This document shows positions 44,502-56,887 of a stretch of DNA of 64,000 bases, one piece after another. The notes under the pieces are model-generated. The model worked only from the letters and a program-made list of their open reading frames with translations. It made no database searches and was not told the DNA's origin. Both the position numbers and the translations under genes were made by a program. The stretch comes from Tetraselmis striata (lineage: Eukaryota > Chlorophyta > Chlorodendrophyceae > Chlorodendrales > Chlorodendraceae), in assembly GCA_006384855.1 (NCBI GenBank), contig VCJN01001205.1, positions 62,001 through 126,000 on the forward strand, given 5' to 3'. Position 1 is the first letter of the stretch; each line of letters starts with the position of its first letter.

Positions 44502-47500
44502 GGGGGGGGGGGGGGTGGGATAAGATATCTCAGAGAGAGAGAGAGAAAGAGGGAAACTCCGTGCACATGGTGTTTAGCCCGGCTGCATGGCAACAGCGCT
44601 GCCTGCTATCGAGGCCTGTGCTGACATGTGGTGCGCCGCCCACGTTTGCATGGCAGCTTGCGGAGCTGCTTCTTACCCATGGCGACACGCTGGGAGCCCG
44701 GAACCAGGCGCGCCAAAGCATGGCGTGCTATGAGGAGGCGGGGGTTCCATGGCAGCGGTGGGCCCACGCGTGGCTGGACCACGCCAAGTTCATGGCCACC
44801 ACAGGAGACTTCCAGACGGCGGAGCAGATGCTGCGCGGGGCGCTGTCCGGGACGCTGCCCGAGGGCCAGCCTGACCTTGTGAAGCTCGTGGAGCTCAGGC
44901 AGCCAGCTCTCGTAGTGTTGGGGGAGGTGCTGACTCTCAAGGGCGACCTCGCGGGCGCAGACGACGCCCTTGGGGGATTCATCGGCTTCCAGGACGGCTT
45001 TTGGGTGCGTCCCGCGCCATGGAGCACCGGGGGCATCAAGCACGCCTGGCGGCTGGCGTTTGTCGGGCTGCTTCTCTCGGACGGCGACGCCTGCGCAATC
45101 GCGCTGGCGGAGGAGAACATTCGCCGGGCTCTGACTCCTGGGTTTGCGGATCAGCGCGCGGAGCGGCTGGTGCAGTACGGCGAGCTGCTGATGGAGAAGC
45201 AGCACGTCGCGCCTGCGCGGGCCCTGCTGCGCCTGGCTCAGGCCCTGCAGGGGACGGAGCACCCCGACTTGCGGAAGCTCAGCGCGCAGCTGGCCAGCCA
45301 GCCGATGGAGGGAGAGCCGGCACCGCCAGCCAGCTTGTTGGATCCGCAGATGCTGCCCTGGCCACTGCTGGCTAGCAGCCACACCAGCCGGGAGGCGGCG
45401 ACGGCCTACACCAAGCGGGGCGTCAGCGTGCGGTGCCTGAGGCGCCTCGCCGAGCTCGTGAGATACTCCCGAGACTGGGCATCCTGGCTCCAGGGCCGCG
45501 GCCACAGCGGTCTCCCCGAGCATGCCAGCCCCGCCGAAGGCTACGACATGGCCTCCGTCACGGACGTCGTGGACGCCTTTGTCAAGCCGGCCACCGCGGC
45601 CCTACGCACCTGCTACGCGGCCTTGCCAGGCGTGCTCACTCACGACGCCAAGGCGCTCGTGTGCTGCTCCCATGACGCGCCCTTTGCGGACCTCGTTCAC
45701 GCGCTGGTGCACCGCTTCCGGGATTGCCTGGAGACGCCGGTCTGGCTGGACTTTCTGTGCTGCTCTCAACACCCAACCGAAGAGGCCCAGCCACCCGGGG
45801 GCCGAGTCTCCGCCGAGGTCGGCTCCCGCACATGCTCCTTGCACCATCCCCTCCTCGAATGTCCCCTTCATGCGGCTTCCATTCTCAGTTTTGACGTGTC
45901 GTCACCATTTGGCCCTTGTCACCCCGGGTGGCTTGCTCATTAGGTCGCGCAGGAGGTGGAGAGCGTCGTCATCGTGTTGGACTGGCAGGGGCGGTGCTTC
46001 CGCTCTGCCGCGGCGGCATCGCCTGCTGCCTATGTGCGCGACAACCTGTGGCTCGGTGAGGCGGAGCAAGCGGCGCTCCCTGAGATACTCATCTGCGAGC
46101 GACGCGGACGTCCCCAACGGCGGGAGATCGACCGCCGCCCCGGCGCCGCATGGCTGCCAGACCATGAGGCGGCGGCGGTCTGGGCGGAGATGTGCGCGAG
46201 CAGCCGAGAGGCGGCATCCTTGCACGTGGGCCCCCAGGCTGACGACACGCAGCAGATGGCGCTGCTCAACCTGTGGGCGCATGCGCTGGCGGTGGGCGCC
46301 GTGGCCGCCTCCAAGAGCGCCGAAGCCGGGGCGCTCGCCACGGCGGCATGCCTGCTGCTGCACGGCGGCCGCTCCGACTTGGCCTCGGGCAGCTTGAGCG
46401 CAGCGAGCCACGCAGTGAGGGATGCAGGGCGTGGCGATGCTGGCGGCGACCGCGATGAGGAGGTCGAAGATGGCGGCGTGCTGCTGGAGCGGCTGGCGGA
46501 GCTGGCGATCGAGGGGGGCGACGTCGACGCGGCCAGGGAGCTGATGCGGCGGCATCGGGGCGAGACGGCGCGCGCTGCGTACGTGCAGGGCCGGCTGGCA
46601 CTGGCCGGCGGCGACCCCGCGGCAGCGAAGCCGCTGCTGCAGCGTTGTCAGGCGCAGCTCGCAGATTCGAGCAAGGGTAATTCGATGATAAGCAGCAGCG
46701 GCGTGGGGATGATCAAGCGTGAGATGGCTCCGCTCGAGGCCCTGGCTGCATGCGCTGCCTCTCGCGCCTGCCTGGCCACGGGCGACGGCGACGCGGCGCT
46801 CAGCGTTCTAGTCGATGTGGTCGACCGGTGGCCCGAGGCGGCACCCAGGGCGTACCTGGCGCGCGTGCAGCATCGCTACGCCGAGGTGATGGTCGCTCAA
46901 GGGAGGCCGGACGCTGCGGGCCCCCACATCTCCGTGGCGAAAGTGGCGTACCATGAGCTGCTGGGCAGCGACCACCCCTGGTGGGCCGCCCTGCTGTCGC
47001 TTGAGGCGAGGTGCGAGGAGGAGGCGCAGGCCCTGCGGGCGCAGGCAGGCAGCTACACCGCCTTCACCACCAACGGCGTCACCGTGCGTTGGCTGGTCGA
47101 CCACTTCCACCCGCGCATGCGCGCCGCCCTTCCAGGGGCCGCGAGCGACATCACCACGCAGGAGGTGGTGGCGGCGGTGGTGAAGCCGGACACGGTGTCC
47201 AGGCAGTGCCTGTACGCGGCGCTGCCCGGCGTCCCCAGCAAGCCGGCGCAGTACTTCGTCTCCCACGTCTGGCGCCGCCCATTCTACGAGCTCCTGTACT
47301 GCGTGTGGCGCCGCTTCAGGGATGACCTGGACGCCGTCGTCTGGCTCGACATATTCTCCTTCAACCAGCACAAGATCATGCAGGACGAGGCGGACGGCCT
47401 CGCGGCGCTCGAGTGGCTGGAGGACACCGTGAAGCGGGTGACCACGAAGACGCTGGTGGTGCTGGACCCGGAGGGGACGTGCTTCCAGCGGGCGTGGTGC

Positions 47501-49258
47501 CTGCTGGAGCACCACACCGCCGTCGTCAGCCGCCCGCGCGGCATCTTCCCCCTCCCGACGACGACGGGCAGCAAGGCGGGCCGCGGCGGGGCTGCCGGGG
47601 CCGGCAAGCTCGAGGTGCTGCCGTACCTCGCCTTCGACACGCACAAAAAGCACACCGACGCGCTACGGGGCGCCCTGCTCCCTGGCCTGGAGGCCGATGT
47701 CAACGTCTTCGCGGGTCCCGATGAATACGCCCCCGAGAAACCCGGGAGCGAGGAGGAGGGCTCGTACCAGGGACCCGAGGCGGGGGACGCGCTGCAGCAG
47801 ATGGTGCTGGGCCTGGACTTGGCAAAGGCGACCGCCTTCGACAGCAGCGACAGAGACCGCATTGTGGCCCGCATCGACGCTAGCTACGGGCGCGCCAGGT
47901 TCAATGCCACGCTGAAGATGTCCCTGGCCGCGGCGCTGTCGCATATGATGCGAGGGTGGCGCGGCGACCAACTCGACACCCTGTCGATGTCGGCCCAGCT
48001 GTACAGCAATTTGGGTGGCTTTGCCGAGGCGGAGAGGCACATCCGGCAGTGCCTCATCTGGTCCTCGAAACGTGCGCTGCATCGCCAGTATCGAGAGTGG
48101 GACGAGTTGCGTGCGTACTTGCGTGGCACTGTCCTGCTGGACCTCGGTCGGGTGCAAGCGGCCGGCGGGGGGCTGGCGACCGCGCACGCAACAGTGCGCT
48201 CCGCAGTGAGCACGCTGCAGGAGCTCGAGCGGCGGCAGCGGCAGGAGCTGGCCGAGTCGCGGCAGCGCGGGGACAGCCAGCTGACCCAGTGGTGTGTTGC
48301 GCAGCGACACATCGGCGAGCTTGTGGATCGGTGCGCTGTACCCAGAGCACTGGCTGTGCTGGGGGCCGTCCAGCTGACCATGTCGGACTTGGCCGGTGCT
48401 GAGCAGCAACTCCGGGCAGCTCTGGCGGGAATGTCCGAGGCGCTGCAAGCAAGCCCTGCGTGCAGCGACGGCAGCACTGCCCGCGAGGAACTGGTGGCTT
48501 GTCGGCGTCAGTACGCGCAGCATGTCGTGGCCGGCGACTTTGCCCTTGCCGAGTGTGCCTGCGCTGCTGCGCTGGGCGAGCCTCGCGATCGCGTTGAAAA
48601 GCCAGAGCGCTGGGATGGAGCGGCGGCGGCGGCGGGAGAGCCTATGAGCGCAGGCGTGGCGGGGCCCACGTGGGAGGAGCTAGCGCAGTACCTCTCCCCG
48701 CCGATGGTGGGCCTCGGCTGCGTGCTACTGCTGCGCGGCGAGTCCGGGGCGGCGCTGTCTGTTTTGCGGCAGGGCGAAATGCTGTCAGCCTCCGCCCGGC
48801 CGGGCGCGAGTGCTGTGACTGCCGACTGCAGAATGGCGCTTGCGACCGCGTTGCTGGTATGCAGCAACGACGGGCAGCCACCCGGGGAGGCCGCAGAGTT
48901 GTTTGCTGCGGCGCAGGCGGTGCTGGAATGCACGCACGCGTCACAGCCGACATCGGTTCAGCATGAACTCGCGCAGGAGGTGGCGGCGTTTTTAGCCCGC
49001 TCTCATCCCGGCGGTCGTTTTGGTCTGGGAGAGGCCAACGAGCGGGCGTGCCGCGCGCTTCGCCGCCTGCCTGCTGTCATGATGGCCCGGGAGCTGGCGA
49101 TGCCGTACAGCGAACAACACCAAGACCGCACCCTGGAAGTCGTCAGCGCTGCTAGGCGGCCGACCCCGGGCACGCTGTGGAGCCGAGTCCTTGAGCGAAT
49201 GGCGTTGTGGGACGATACTACTGGAGACTGTGGCGGGAATCTCAGCTGCAGACCGTAG
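43178..49258 (+). CDS. Large TPR protein with three TIR-like modules
   Basis: Exons 43178-44308, 44657-45817 and 45944-49258, all joins phase 0, give about 1868 residues; the exact borders of intron 1 and the donor of intron 2 have in-frame alternatives. Three times the protein shows a module starting G-V-(T/S)-(L/V)-R-(W/C)-L. The full pattern is clear in copy three (from 47075): RWLVDHFHPRM, QCLYAALPGVPS, FVSHVWRRPFYELL, VVWLDIFSFNQHK, LVVLDPEGTCF and RAWCLLEH. The last box matches the W-C-L-x-E box that carries the catalytic Glu in TIR domains (Glu codon 47507-47509). Copy one (about 43231-43790) and copy two (about 45417-46090) keep LLDPRGECF and VLDWQGRCF but lack W-C-L-x-E. Between and after the modules are TPR-like helix pairs (LAELLLTHGDTLGARNQARQ, LYSNLGGFAEAERHIRQCL). 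Function is unknown; TPR fused to a TIR-like unit suggests signalling or immune-type sensing. Confidence 0.8.
44383..44515. repeat. (AT)n, (GA)n and poly(G) in intron 1 of the TPR gene
   Basis: About 65 bases of AT-rich alternating sequence, then about 47 bases of pure GA repeat (44451-44497) and a 17-G run (44499-44515). All the purines are on the coding strand, opposite to the C runs in the introns of the PP6 gene. Confidence 0.95.
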
Positions 49259-50654
49259 CTCCTATATGTACACTAGATAGATGTGGCGACACTAGTGAAG
49301 GCTGATTGCGACGAGCTGTATGTTTGCTGTCGCGGCTCGTGTACGTGTTGGGGGGGGGGGGGGGGGGGGGCGGGGGGCGGAGGGGGGCAGCACACTGCGG
49401 TATATTTATGGCGGCAATGTGCGCGGCAAGAATCCAGAATCCTGGACGTGGCCCCTAACAGGCGCTAACATCGGGCCCGAGGCCTCATATCGAGGGTCCC
49501 CGCATAAGTGATAAACGATGTTGCCACAACCTTTCCTCCATGTATGACATGGATACGTCTGTAATCTAAGGTTGTATGGCTGCTACCTCGATAACATGAA
49601 GGTTCAGGTGGTGCACTAGCGCTCTGTTTTCAGGGACCACAACCGACAGGTGCCATAAAGTCGGTTGTGCATGGCTGTGGAGAATATGGCACGGTATATT
49701 AGTATATACATGTATGACGTATATTTGTGTAACATATATATATGATATGTGGTATATTTTATATATGTATGTGGTGTACAGGTATGGTATATATGGTGTA
49801 TCGCATACGGTGTGTGGTACGGTCGCGTTGCCGCCCCGTGCAGCGGCGATCTTGCCTGCACGGATGCTCGGTCTCCCATTCGTCGCCCCTTGCCCTGAAG
49901 CCTTCACGACCTACACCGCGCGGCGCGTAAACCAGCGGCCATTCTCGGCCGTCCGAGGAACGGGGCAGGGCAGGCTCGCCGCGCGGCGTAGCTGTCGTCG
50001 GGCAAAGGCGAGCAGACGACAAGCGGCTGGTAGTGTTCGAGCACGCTGCTGCAGAACATCATAATAAGGAATGCCCCGGCAGCGCTGTCACGTGAAGCGA
50101 GCAGACGATATAACCTTGCTAGTCGAGGATCCGTGAGTCATAGCAGCGCAACGTTGTATATGCTGACGGGGGGCAACGAGTCAGTTAATTCCTGTACATT
50201 TGCGCATGTGGCATCATTCCCTTGGCTCTTGGGGAGAGGTTGCGATTGGTCCGGCAGCTCTTGCTTGCTTGTGACCCACGCATTGCATACTTTTAAGTTG
50301 ACAATTCATAGAGGGAGGGTGGGGGTAGAGAGAGCGAGAGAGCAATGGGGGTAGGAAGAGAGGGGGAGAGAGAGGGAGAGGGAGAGAAAGGGAGGAACGA
50401 AGAGGAGAGAGAGAGAGGGAGGGAGAGAGGGGGAGAGAGAGGGAGAGAGGGGGAGAGATAGAGAGGGGGGGGGGGAGGGAGAGCGAGAGAGGGCGGGGAG
50501 AGAGAGGGAGAGGGAGAGAGACCTTACATGAACGCTGCAGCTGGCTGAGGGCATTGCTAAGCCAGCTAGTGGGGTGCCTAGGCCTAGCCCTGGATCGGGA
50601 TTACAGTGTCTAAGCCTTCATCATCTGCGAAGGAGTCGACATGGGTCGACCGAC
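49259..50654. other. Intergenic between converging TPR genes
   Basis: No gene recognised. It holds a G run interrupted by C (about 49351-49390), TATA-alternating DNA (49710-49800) and a long purine tract (50311-50521). The last is just downstream of the stop of the broken minus-strand TPR gene. Confidence 0.5.
50311..50521. repeat. 210-base purine (GA/GGGA) tract
   Basis: The plus strand is almost purely A and G for 210 bases, built of GAGAGA, GGGAGA and GGGAGG words. It is an obvious candidate for triplex (H-DNA) formation and lies between two TPR-encoding regions. Confidence 0.95.
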
Positions 50655-51620
50655 TCACTGGCACTGCAGAGCCTGCGCGCGCGCCAGGGCGGCCAGCGCG
50701 ACCTCCGTGAGGCCCTGAGCTCCGAGGGGAGCAGCTAACCCGCGCAGGGAGTCGTACATCACGGGGTAAACTCCGAGCCATGCTCAGATTTCTGCGCCGC
50801 CACGGCTCTGTAGTGATACAGGTCGACGGCCTCACCCGGGGCGCCAGTGGCCATGTAGAGCTCAGTTGCCAGCAGCAAGCTGCCGGGCGGCTTGGCGTTC
50901 TCGGCAGCGGCCCGGGCGGCCCCCACATCGCCCAGTTGGAACCAGCAAAACGCGTGTATGGCAGCCCACAGCTTCCAGCGCCGCTCTGTGGTCTTTCCCC
51001 AACGTGTCACCCAGCAGCGGGACCGCGGCGGCCAGCAGCTCCGGCGCTCTGTCAAGCTCCCCCAGCTGGCGGTGGGCTTCCGGGAGGTTGAGGGCGATTA
51101 CGGCGGTGGTGACGTGCCCGGCACCAAACCAGCGGTCGCTCAAGGTCTTCGCGCGCTGCAGCATCTCTTGCGCCTCAAGAAAGCGCCGCATCTCCGCGAC
51201 AAGATTGGTAGGAGCGGCCAGCACCTGCGCGGCGTCCCTCTCGTGGCAGCTCTCATGTATGCTGCTGAGGCAAGAACCCACCCGGTACTCTCGTCTAGAA
51301 TTGTCGACGCACCTCGCACGATTATGGCAACAAGCACGTTGCTTAAAGATTGAGAGGCTGCGCCATTCAAGCTGCGGAAGAATGGCGGAAACGTTGTTGA
51401 ACAAGCGAGGCGGGCGATGGGCCGCAGCGAGAACATCGTCCGCCGGTGGGCTCGGCGCGCTGAAACGGTCTCCCAATTGAATGCTTCCATGGGTAACCGT
51501 GCGTGGCAAGGGAGGCCGCGCGTCCTCAGCATCAAGGATGCTTCGGCGGCGAGACGATTGGCCGAGGGAAAGGAGGCCGTAGGGGCCGCCACTAATTGCC
51601 GACTGAGGGCGCGTGGCCAT
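50655..51620 (-). pseudogene. Broken TPR protein gene
   Basis: The minus strand encodes kinesin-light-chain-like TPR helices: VAEMRRFLEAQEMLQRAKTL then SDRWFGAGHVTTAVIALNLPEAHRQLGELDRAPELL, GDTLGKDHRAALEA. The frame then changes near 50985, continuing WAAIHAFCWFQLGDVGAARA and GSLLLATELYMATGAPGEAV, and changes again near 50760, ending MYDSLRGLAAPLGAQGL to a stop at 50655. Two frame changes in 700 bases point to a pseudogene; small introns cannot be excluded. It is likely a relative of the TPR gene on the other strand, since the two converge and share helix style, but no TIR-like module is present. Confidence 0.6.
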
Positions 51621-51957
51621 ACGGCAAAGACGGTCAGCACGAGCGTTGTTGGCAGCGCCTTGAAGCGAGGGCAGGCGAAGGGGTTACAGCTCAAGCCAAT
51701 GGGTTAGAGGCAACGACTTTAACCCTGTAAAAACTCCTGAGAGTCACGAGCAGTATCAATGAGGGTATTATTACTGCGTAAAAGGTAACAAAAAGTCACA
51801 TACAAAACAGGCGGATGTTCACAGCAGATTCTAAGATATTTCGGCAGCAAAAGCTCTTGGGGAGACGGAGGTGGCAACGCCGCAGTAATCCAGTAAAACA
51901 AGAGGTGGTCAAGCATCCAAATTGAGCACACGTGTACAACGCAGGTTGGCATCAAAT
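51621..51957. other. Intergenic, no gene recognised
   Basis: Short AT-rich interval between the broken TPR gene and the mariner fragment; no motif seen. Confidence 0.4.
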
Positions 51958-52333
51958 GGCGTGTATAGCTTGTATGCAGTCATGGCCAGAACCACCGTGC
52001 GCAAGGAATACAAGACAAAAGGCGTGGGTGCGAAAGATTACTAGCAGGTAGTGATTGAGAATCTATTCGTACCTGAAGGTGCGCGGTTCTTTATTGGCGG
52101 GCAGTCGTTTACGCTCTATGAAGACGGCGCCTCTCCGCACAGGGCAAAAATAACGGAATTGACATGGCAAGAAATCCTGCACATCACAGTGGTGCATGCA
52201 CCTCCGTGCTCCCCATATTCAAACCCTTGCTATCGAAACCATGTGGAACATAGTTGAGGACCAGCAGCTGCGGGGAAGGGGATTCAAAAGCGTCCGCAGC
52301 TTTGAGATTGAGAACACACTCCATCGCAAATAA
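51958..52333 (+). pseudogene. Tc1/mariner-type transposase C-terminal fragment
   Basis: GVYSLYAVMARTTVRKEYKT, a stop (52042-52044), VIENLFVPEGARFFIGGQSF, then the catalytic second Asp in TLYEDGASPHRAKI and the PPCSPYSNP block typical of IS630-Tc1-mariner enzymes. One base is lost or gained at 52220-52235, after which ETMWNIVEDQQLRGRGFKS provides the third acidic residue and the C-terminal tail to a stop at 52331. The N-terminal half with the DNA-binding domain and first Asp is not found. Confidence 0.8.
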
Positions 52334-53882
52334 TAATGGGGCAATATATCAATAAAGTGTGGACCGTAGTGTCTTGAACGGATTCCCCTACCCTAATGAC
52401 TTCATTTAGACCTTCCTCGGTGCGGGGCTTCCTACAGCCACAGCCGAGTGCGGCGCCACCATCCGCACGCCTCCACGCACGCGAGGGTTCAAAAACTTGT
52501 CTTCTGTACAATCTCATCACTGCGTCCGTCGGTACTCTACGGGTTACAACTGGTTCGCAACAACCATCATCCGCGCTTGTACATTACGCGCGAGACATGC
52601 GCTACGAGTGATGCGACGGGGCGGCGCGCAGGGCGGCCTGCCTACCTAAACATTGCCTCGCAAACCCGTAATGGTGCCAATATACTAACCCGTCCAGCAA
52701 TCACCGCTAAAGTTCCGGCAACTTAACCGCCGCGCGGCCGAACATGTTGCCGGAATGAGCCGGCCTCATGTTACCCCGTCAGTGAAACGCCGCACTTGCG
52801 TGCTTGACGACCCCGAGGCTCTCGCCCCACGGGTGGCCGCACTCCGGGTCCGTCTACATAAAGCGTTCGGACGAGCTCGGGCAGAGCACCTACCCTCGAC
52901 CCCCTCTCCATCTCCCTTAGTTATTCCCTAACGCCCAAGAGCTACGCTACGCCGGCAATCAAGCTGTCTCAGTTCGCCGAGTTCTACCACGACTCCGAGA
53001 GCATCAGCCCGCTGGAGGCGACTACTACCACCATCGTCCGGTACGCCGCTTGAATGGGTGACCGAGGCCACATTGGGGCTAAATCGGTGCAGCCCTATTA
53101 GCCTCGCTCCCGGTCCACGTCGTAATTAGCATGTAATATCCTTTAACTACACCGTAATCGTATCATGCCGCGGGGCGTACGTGGACGAGGCCACCGGGCA
53201 GCGTCCACCGTAATGACTCCCATCATGCAATGGGTAGATAGATAGCGGCTGCCGTTATCTTGTACCATACTCATCGTCGAGTCACAAAATTTTGCGGTGT
53301 GACCAGCTGAGGAGATGCTTCACCCCCCTTGGGAGAGTAGACTGCGGACAGCTGACTGAGGCATAGTTGGGCCACCAACCAAAGCGCTTAAAAGTACATA
53401 TGAGGCATACTTCCCCATAGCCAATAAAATAGCGAGTAGCAGCACGCAGAAGTGCAGCTGTAGTTCTAGCATGGTGTAACATTCCGACAAGCCGTACCCC
53501 TATATATGACCGTCCCAACCGTGTCATCTCCCTTGGCAGTCCCACGTACCCAGCACATCGCCAGCAGGGGCGGTTGTAAACCGCCGTCGATTTAGTAGAT
53601 AATGGAGACCTCACAGCCGCCGCTGATCGAAACCGCAAGGCGGGGGCTAGGTTTCGGGTGGTGGGCGCGAGTTGCGCAGAGTAGCGGCACCGGGGCGCTG
53701 CGCGAAATTGTTGGGCAGCATGTTTTTTATGGATTGCATTTACCAGCTAAACGGAAATTCTGGTAGTAGCGCATGGTCATTGTGTTATATGAGCACCACA
53801 CATACTGCCCGACATCATGTGAGGACATGCCGGACCGGGAGAAGTGTTGGTCTCTCAATATGTCCGGATCAGCTTAAAAGCA
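52334..53882. other. Gene-poor stretch
   Basis: No recognised coding sequence, RNA gene or long repeat. The open frames are short and without motifs. Confidence 0.4.
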
Positions 53883-54260
53883 TCACAATTGGTCCTCGAT
53901 GTTCTTCAGCGCGACAGGGAAGGCGTCATGCATGCCCTTGTAGAATTTTTGGCCGAAGGGGCGCCATGCTCTGCCACACACCAATGCCGAGGGGGGGCCT
54001 ATCACCATGCGCTCAGCTGCGTGCAGTCGCCACACGAGGTCCGGCACCGAAGGGTTGATGTGGGTCACCTCCAGGAAGTAATGCACTTCCCCAAAACATA
54101 CGTGGTTGCCATATTGCTCCACTTCGGCACGCCTGTCTCGCGGGATGGCTTGCTTGCCATATATACTCATCAGTGGGCACCCACTGCTCGCGTCCCATTT
54201 ATTGTGCATGAAAACCACATGCCTCTGTGTCTCAGACGTGATCTCATGCACATCCTGCAT
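53883..54260 (-). CDS. Unknown protein fragment, possibly element-derived
   Basis: A 125-residue minus-strand frame looks protein-like: RHVVFMHNKWDASSGCPLMS, then AEVEQYGNHVCFGEVHYFLE. The FGEVHYFLEV pattern is reminiscent of a domain found in CACTA-like plant and fungal elements, where it reads roughly FGxVxYYF; that resemblance is weak. It ends at a stop (53883). No start context or intron signal is convincing, so it could be an internal exon or a remnant. Confidence 0.3.
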   Translation of the reverse strand: MQDVHEITSETQRHVVFMHNKWDASSGCPLMSIYGKQAIPRDRRAEVEQYGNHVCFGEVHYFLEVTHINPSVPDLVWRLHAAERMVIGPPSALVCGRAWRPFGQKFYKGMHDAFPVALKNIEDQL

Positions 54261-56887
54261 GTGTGTGTATGTATACCAGAACTCGGCATCAAGGCAACAC
54301 TATGTAGGCAGTTTTGAGTCATACGTTGGGGGCGGGGGGGGGGGGGGGGGGGGGGGGGGGCTTTATCAAGAAGTTGCGCTTCCGTCCTTGTGTCCCAGTG
54401 TACGATACCGACTTAGCCAAGAATGATGTCCCCTCCCCTATCATGCACTGGTGATACATGTTGTACCTGCAGGGTAGTGCAACAACCTCATAAATCATAA
54501 TCAACAATCATAATAAATCATGATTGGCCGCAGATAAGAGTTGAATCGACTCTTGTCCGTCGATTGCACAAACCGCATTTCCTTTGCTAGCGTGGCTTGG
54601 ACAACGGGGCGCAACCCGCACCTAGGTAGCAACGCGCAGCAGGGCACACAGTAGGCGGTTCACATGGTAGTTGGAGGTTGCGTATATACCCGGAACATGC
54701 TGCGTAGTTAAGAGTCTGACCTATGACCTGCGTGACGATTCCGACTAAATGGAGGGTAGAGCGGGCATGGGGCCGGCGGCGGCGGGGACGGGGGGGGGGG
54801 GGGGTCACTTGATGTCAGGGGGTTCGAGCCCCATTTCGTATGCGTGCTTCCATGCCGGCTCATGCTCCGTCCAGCGTGCCAGTTCCTAGACAACAAGTAT
54901 TCAGCGCCTCTGCGCAGGCCGCCCAGTTGGCGGGGGCGGCTGAGGTGCACGGCGCCCCCATGCAGCCCGGTCCCGTGCCCTTAACCATATCCACCGCATC
55001 GTCTGCGCCAACGGCCTCCCACTGTCCCACAAAGCTTGGCCGCCACAGAGGTAGGCTAGGGAAGTCTAGGTCTAGGCATGCACGCAGAAACTGTAAGCGT
55101 GCCTCCAGTAAGAACTGCCGCCCGTATGCCCGTCTTGATGTTGTGTTTCAGCTTCCACTCGCAGAGATTGCAAGAGATTGCAAGATGGCAGAGATCGCAG
55201 AGAGTGCGGCCCCCATCAGGGTGGCGTCGGCACCGGTGTACAGTTGACGGCGTCTGTTGCGAAGAGGGTCGAGGAGCAGGTGTTAGCAACTGACTAGTAG
55301 GCGCCACACATGGACGAGGGGGAGTCGACACTATGCAGACTCACGCCTTCCCGTAGTGAGTCGTGCCTCCCTCGAGCACTGCTAGTCCCGGTATTGAAGT
55401 GAAACCTTGCGCGCCAACGTCTTCTTTGCCGTTGTTGTCGTTGCAGTTGACGTTAGGGCCGGGGGCGCCTTCCACCTCCCCCGCGACAATGCCTTCGGCG
55501 TCGCTATCAACGTCATTGCTGTCGGCGTCGAGAAGTTAGCGTAGCTCCACATGTGCGCAAGCATCTAAACGAACGCGCGTGCAATAGGGAAGCACATCAA
55601 AAATGTTTGCACGTCGTTGCCAGTGCGACACTCTCACCTATACATAAACTAAGGGGCAACAATGCGGGTAAGCACCCCGCGAAAACACTCGCGGCGGGTG
55701 CGCAAGGGGTGCGTCAATGGCGCCTTAAGGCAACATGCGAGTGAAATTGCTCAGTTGCTATGTCGCTTGGTATAGCGGTTGTATCTCCGACTCAGTTAGC
55801 TCTTCCGAGTCGCCGTCGTCGTAAATCGCCTTCATCACCAGCTCCTTATCCGCCGGGTCTGCGTCCTCGTTTTCCCATCTCCAACCGACGACCTAGATGT
55901 TGGATGATACACACCGGCGTCTATCACAGTGCGGCGGTGGGCCTATGGCAGGTGAAACGGGACGTCAGGGAGGCCAACCGGGGTGGGGTGTGTGTGTGTG
56001 GGGGGGGGGGGGGGGGGGGGGCTGACCGAGAAAGCTCCTTCGCGTCTCGAACGTCTTGGTTATGACAGCGCCCACTGAAGTTCGGCATTCCTTTCCTACG
56101 CTGGCATGCTTGCTGCCATGCCACCATCAGACAAGACCAAACGCCCCTCCCCGCCGCTCGGTGCGGGGCTCGCTGCTGATTCGTTTCGGGGAGACGAGAG
56201 CGGCGGAGAGGGCGGCGGGGGCAATGGCGGCGGCGACGTTATCGATGCACCCGGCTCGCCCCACGTTTCGATATGACCCGCGCGGTCCGGACGGAGCAGA
56301 GGCGTGACAGCCGTACGCTGCAGCTGCTACCGCAGGGGCGCCATCACCACCGGCTGCGAGAGGAGCGGCGGTAGTGGGCGAAGGCGGCTCGGCGCATGCC
56401 CATTTGTGCTTGTCTTAGAACCGAGTCCTCGTGAAGCAGGCGCCACACGCGTGAGAGGGGATTCTCTTGGTCACCGGTTCCCCTCGGCAGCGGCCCAACC
56501 CTCCTTGCCCTGAGGAATACGGCGCTTGGAGATGCGACGCCCCATGGCACACCACTATTCGGCGCCTGCGGCTCGTAGCGGCGAGGGTTGGTAGGGGCTA
56601 GTCACTACTGGCGCTCCGGCGCTTCCGCGATTCATGATAAAGTGTCCCTGCGACCGCAACTTAGCCAGCTTGAGACCTACGGTATATGTACCGTTGGGTG
56701 TTGCGTCGTCATGGAGCTGTGAGGCGTCAAAGTACAATGTGGCGAAACCCGGAGCGATTACGGGTAGCCGCGCGAGGCGCGACAATGTTGGTCCCATGTA
56801 CTAAATGGATGGCACAACATGCTACTGATGGCACATTACGGAATGCGGCGAGCCGGGCACGTCATTGCGACTACTGAGCCTAGCAAA
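54261..56887. other. Gene-poor stretch
   Basis: Contains a 27-base G run (54334-54360), a second G run (about 54789-54804) and a third (about 56000-56021). Near 56555-56797 the minus strand has a protein-like piece (LYFDASQLHDDATPNGTYTV and LKLAKLRSQGHFIMNRGSAG) with no recognised family. The rest shows nothing that can be supported. Confidence 0.4.

Noticed and set aside
45806-45943. Read-through of intron 2 of the TPR gene as coding sequence
   Set aside because: The frame stays open only to a stop at 45941-45943, and the LDWQGRCF block needed for the module starts after the acceptor at 45943.
54780-54845. GGGGGTTCGAGCCCC resembling a tRNA T-arm
   Set aside because: The 70 bases upstream are a G run and do not form D and anticodon arms.
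55750-55800. TGGTATAGCGGTTGTATC, similar to a tRNA D-arm region
   Set aside because: No matching acceptor stem or T-arm was found downstream.
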